Assembly (NCBI GenBank): GCA_031363085.1
Contig: JANLTU010000231.1
Location: forward strand, 1 to 7,622
Reading direction: 5' to 3'
Source: UBA6921 sp031363085
Lineage (GTDB): Bacteria > Pseudomonadota > Gammaproteobacteria > SG8-11
Length of the DNA stretch: 7,622 bases
Shown: positions 6,023 to 7,622 of the stretch, in pieces
Layout: every line of letters starts with the position of its first letter
How positions within the stretch are numbered: position 1 is the first letter of the stretch
Program-made: the position numbers and the translations under genes
Notes under the pieces: model-generated
What the model was told of the DNA's origin: nothing
Database searches by the model: none
What the model saw: the letters and a program-made list of their open reading frames with translations, nothing else

Positions 6023-6383
6023 ATGTCAAACGTCTGTGTAGTAGGCATTTACGTCCGCGATCTCGCCGCCGCCACCCGGTTTTACTGCGACGTTCTGGGC
6101 TTCGAAGTCGAGCGTGAATTCGGCGACTGCATCGTGCAGCTCAAGAACCACGGTGTGCCGTTCGTGCTGCAAAAAATCGAAGCCGGTTACCCGGAAAAAA
6201 CTTCGCATGTTTTAAATGTCACGGTCGACAACTTAAAGCGAACGATGCAAGAACTTGAACGCAAAGGGATCACGTTTTTTACATTCCGAGCCCCAGCCCT
6301 GCCCGGTCGGTGTTTATGCCGGGCTTAAAGATCCGGAGGGCAACCTGCTTGAGATGCTGGAATTTCAGACCGAACCGAATTAG
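6023..6383 (+). pseudogene. VOC-family (glyoxalase-like) protein, frameshifted
   Basis: The N-terminal 80-odd residues are a normal VOC start (VGIYVRDLAAATRFYCDVLGFEV, then SHVLNVTVDNLKRTMQELERKGITF). The frame then runs into unrelated sequence and stops at 6328. In the next frame the expected family ending follows directly: LHSEPQPCPVGVYAGLKDPEGNLLEMLEFQTEPN, stop at 6381-6383. The switch falls in a run of six Ts (6275-6280); five Ts would restore a continuous ~119-residue protein. This is therefore a one-base insertion in a homopolymer: a real mutation, a sequencing error, or conceivably a slippage site. The start is well supported by AGGAG at 6013-6017, five bases before the ATG. Family members bind metals or small ligands in dioxygenase, glyoxalase or resistance roles; the substrate here is unknown. 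Confidence 0.85.
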
Positions 6384-6419
6384 GCTTGAAGCTGCCCAAA
6401 CCGATGGCGAGTGTGCGTG

Positions 6420-7232
6420 ATGCAACCACCGCTGGTGATGTGCAGGCCGAACCCCGCGCTGGCGCGCTTTGTCAGCCACTACTGGTTAAGCCTGAACAAT
6501 GCCTGTTCCACGCAGACGATCCTGCCCGACGGGTGCGTGGACCTCGTCATCGAAGCCAGCGGCGTGAGCGCGCAAAGCTGGGTGTACGGGACCACCACCG
6601 GCCCGATCAGCGTTCCGATCCGCTTGGGTGTTCACTACCTCGGCATCCAATTCAAACCCGGGCAGAGCCGCCACTTTGTCACGCTGCCTGCCAAAGAACT
6701 CACCGACAGCCACGCCCCTGCGCCGGAGGTGCTGCGCTTTTCACTGGACGGCATTGCCGAACAGATCGGCCACAGTGCGGTGTTCCGCGTGCTCGACGGA
6801 GTTTTAACGCGCATGCTCGCGTGCCGCGCGCCGCAAGCGCATCGGATCGACGCGGCCATCCAGCACAGCGCGTCCAGCCAACAGACCGCCCGCATCGACG
6901 ATCTGGCGAGGAATCTAGGCATCAGCCGTCGCCATCTCGAACGAATATTTCTGGACGATGTCGGCGTGTCGCCCAAAATGTTCGCGATCATTCAGCGCTA
7001 CCGCGCCGCCGCGCGCGCGCTGTCCACGCATGCCGGTGTCGGCCTTGCCGAGGTCGCAGCGGCAATGGGCTATGCCGATCAAAGCCACATGACCCGGGAT
7101 TTCACACGGCTTGCGGGCGAGTCGCCGTTGCGATTTTTTTTGCGTGGCGAGGTCGCATTTGTTCAAGACTTGCATGCGGGCCACGTCGAGACTGAGCATC
7201 TCGATTCCCTACCTGCAGGAGTATTTCCATGA
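6420..7232 (+). CDS. AraC-family transcriptional regulator
   Basis: This 270-residue regulator has an N-terminal ligand-sensing half beginning PNPALARFVSHYWLSL and including ILPDGCVDLVI and GVHYLGIQFKPG, the pattern of AraC proteins carrying a DUF6597-like domain. The C-terminal AraC DNA-binding domain (~155-239) has two helix-turn-helix units: IDDLARNLGISRRHLERIF, and LAEVAAAMGYADQSHMTRDFTRLAGESPLRF. Several starts are possible (GTG 6411, GTG 6417, ATG 6420); I chose the ATG, 36 bp after the VOC stop. The stop overlaps the next VOC gene's start in ATGA, so the two are translationally coupled. It probably controls this operon, perhaps in response to a compound handled by the VOC or SnoaL-like proteins. 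The eight-T run at 7134-7141 does not break the frame. Confidence 0.85.
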   Translation: MQPPLVMCRPNPALARFVSHYWLSLNNACSTQTILPDGCVDLVIEASGVSAQSWVYGTTTGPISVPIRLGVHYLGIQFKPGQSRHFVTLPAKELTDSHAPAPEVLRFSLDGIAEQIGHSAVFRVLDGVLTRMLACRAPQAHRIDAAIQHSASSQQTARIDDLARNLGISRRHLERIFLDDVGVSPKMFAIIQRYRAAARALSTHAGVGLAEVAAAMGYADQSHMTRDFTRLAGESPLRFFLRGEVAFVQDLHAGHVETEHLDSLPAGVFP

Positions 7233-7498
7233 AACTCTGGTTTGGCGTGATCACCGAAAAAATTCAAGCGTCGAAGAATTTCTACGTGCAACTTTTCGGT
7301 TGTGAAATTGTTTTCGAAAGTGATTGGTTTGTGCTGCTCAAACTGGGAGGGTCAGAGCTTGGCTTTATGTTACCCGGTCACGCGTCACAAGCGGCCATTT
7401 TCAAACCCGCGTTTCAAGGTCAGGGTGTCTGGGTCGAGGTGGATGTTGACGATGTCGATGCCGAATACCAACGTATTCACTCCGAAGGAGCACAGGAA
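7229..7498 (+). CDS. VOC-family protein, interrupted after codon 90
   Basis: This is the first 90 residues of a second VOC (glyoxalase/bleomycin-resistance fold) protein: MKLWFGVITEKIQASKNFYV, then WFVLLKLGGSELGFMLPGH, GVWVEVDVDDVDAEYQRIHSEGAQE. The family normally continues for ~30 more residues, with a conserved region like 'DEPWG..HF...DPNG', which is missing. At 7499 the sequence becomes the repeat/group II intron, exactly between codons 90 and 91. The frame stays open through the repeat to the window edge but encodes Arg/Ser-rich residues foreign to the family. The start has an excellent AGGAG at 7217-7221, seven bases before the ATG, and overlaps the AraC stop. Because the intron is in sense, splicing could restore the gene if the rest lies beyond. 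Confidence 0.8.
7484..7498 (+). other. Putative intron 5' exon target (IBS1/IBS2), right
   Basis: GAAGGAGCACAGGAA directly precedes GTGCG and encodes native-looking VOC residues (EGAQE). It is identical to the 15 bases flanking the left copy, although the two host genes are unrelated. That fits a sequence-specific homing target better than chance or a longer mobile unit. Confidence 0.45.
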
Positions 7499-7622
7499 GT
7501 GCGACGACCCCCGAGTAGCCGTAGGAGCCGGGGGTTTTGTCGGAGTCCGCGCGTGAGCGCGGGTGTAGACAAAACACAAGGCAACCGACACGGCGTAGAG
7601 TCATTTGTGGCAGTCATGGCGC
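7499..7622 (+). mobile_element. Group II intron 5' end (partial, right copy)
   Basis: The segment begins GTGCGAC (intron consensus GUGYG). A 7-bp hairpin follows at 7507-7535 (ACCCCCG with CGGGGGT). A second stem, TTTTGTC 7535-7541 with GACAAAA 7568-7574, encloses CCGCGC-GTGA-GCGCGG at 7547-7562, that is, a GNRA tetraloop hairpin. It continues with AAGGCAACC. This order (GUGYG, short hairpin, stem with an internal hairpin, then an AAGGCA-like strand) is the basal part of domain I in bacterial group II introns. It lies in sense within the VOC gene. The window ends ~124 nt in, so the ribozyme core and reverse transcriptase are not visible. The class cannot be assigned. Confidence 0.55.

Noticed and set aside
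7133..7142. Possible frameshift at the eight-T run near the end of the AraC gene
   Set aside because: The current frame continues with a plausible family ending (GEVAFVQD) and stops in a clean ATGA overlap with the next gene, so no shift is needed.
6386..7195. Second long plus-strand frame (269 codons) overlapping the AraC gene
   Set aside because: Arg/Pro-rich composition typical of an out-of-frame reading of GC-rich DNA; the AraC frame has the real domains.

Overview
The window looks like a chromosomal segment of a GC-rich Gram-negative bacterium. A proteobacterium, probably gammaproteobacterial, is inferred from four things: a CpxR/RstA-like response regulator with its kinase, an ECF sigma/RskA pair, an exported PKD/cytochrome-like protein, and GC-rich codon use. 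No rRNA, tRNA, CRISPR array or transposase gene was seen.

The most striking feature is that the two ends of the window are the same sequence in opposite orientation: positions 2-140 are the reverse complement of 7484-7622 with only two mismatches. Read outward, each copy starts with GTGCGAC. A GC hairpin follows, then a second stem holding an inner hairpin capped by a GUGA (GNRA) tetraloop. This is the layout of the 5' end of a group II intron domain I. The last 15 identical bases lie on the inner side of GTGCG, inside interrupted host genes, where a group II intron would recognise its IBS1/IBS2 target. I therefore read the ends as the first ~125 nt of two copies of one group II intron. One is antisense in a PKD/cytochrome-like gene (left). 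The other is in sense, between codons 90 and 91 of a VOC-family gene (right).

Region by region: 127-612 is the 3' part of an exported PKD-domain protein with an unusual CX3CH motif, ended by a terminator. 743-1180 encodes a small secreted six-cysteine protein of unknown function. It converges with a two-gene minus-strand operon for an ECF sigma factor (1906-2505) and its RskA-like membrane anti-sigma factor (1186-1899). 2506-2947 has no gene but holds a 101-bp MITE-like element with 25-bp terminal inverted repeats. 2948-4929 (minus) is a response regulator/histidine kinase operon of the CpxRA/RstAB type with a 4-base stop/start overlap. 5070-5513 (minus) is a small LuxR-type regulator with a strong terminator.

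Divergent from luxR, across a 67-bp region with an AT-rich palindrome, runs a plus-strand group: a SnoaL/NTF2-like protein, a VOC protein broken by one extra T in a six-T run, an AraC-type regulator, and a second VOC protein overlapping it by ATGA and cut by the intron. Two regulators around three small ligand-binding or enzyme-fold proteins suggest an inducible metabolic or detoxification module, but the substrate cannot be read from the sequence.
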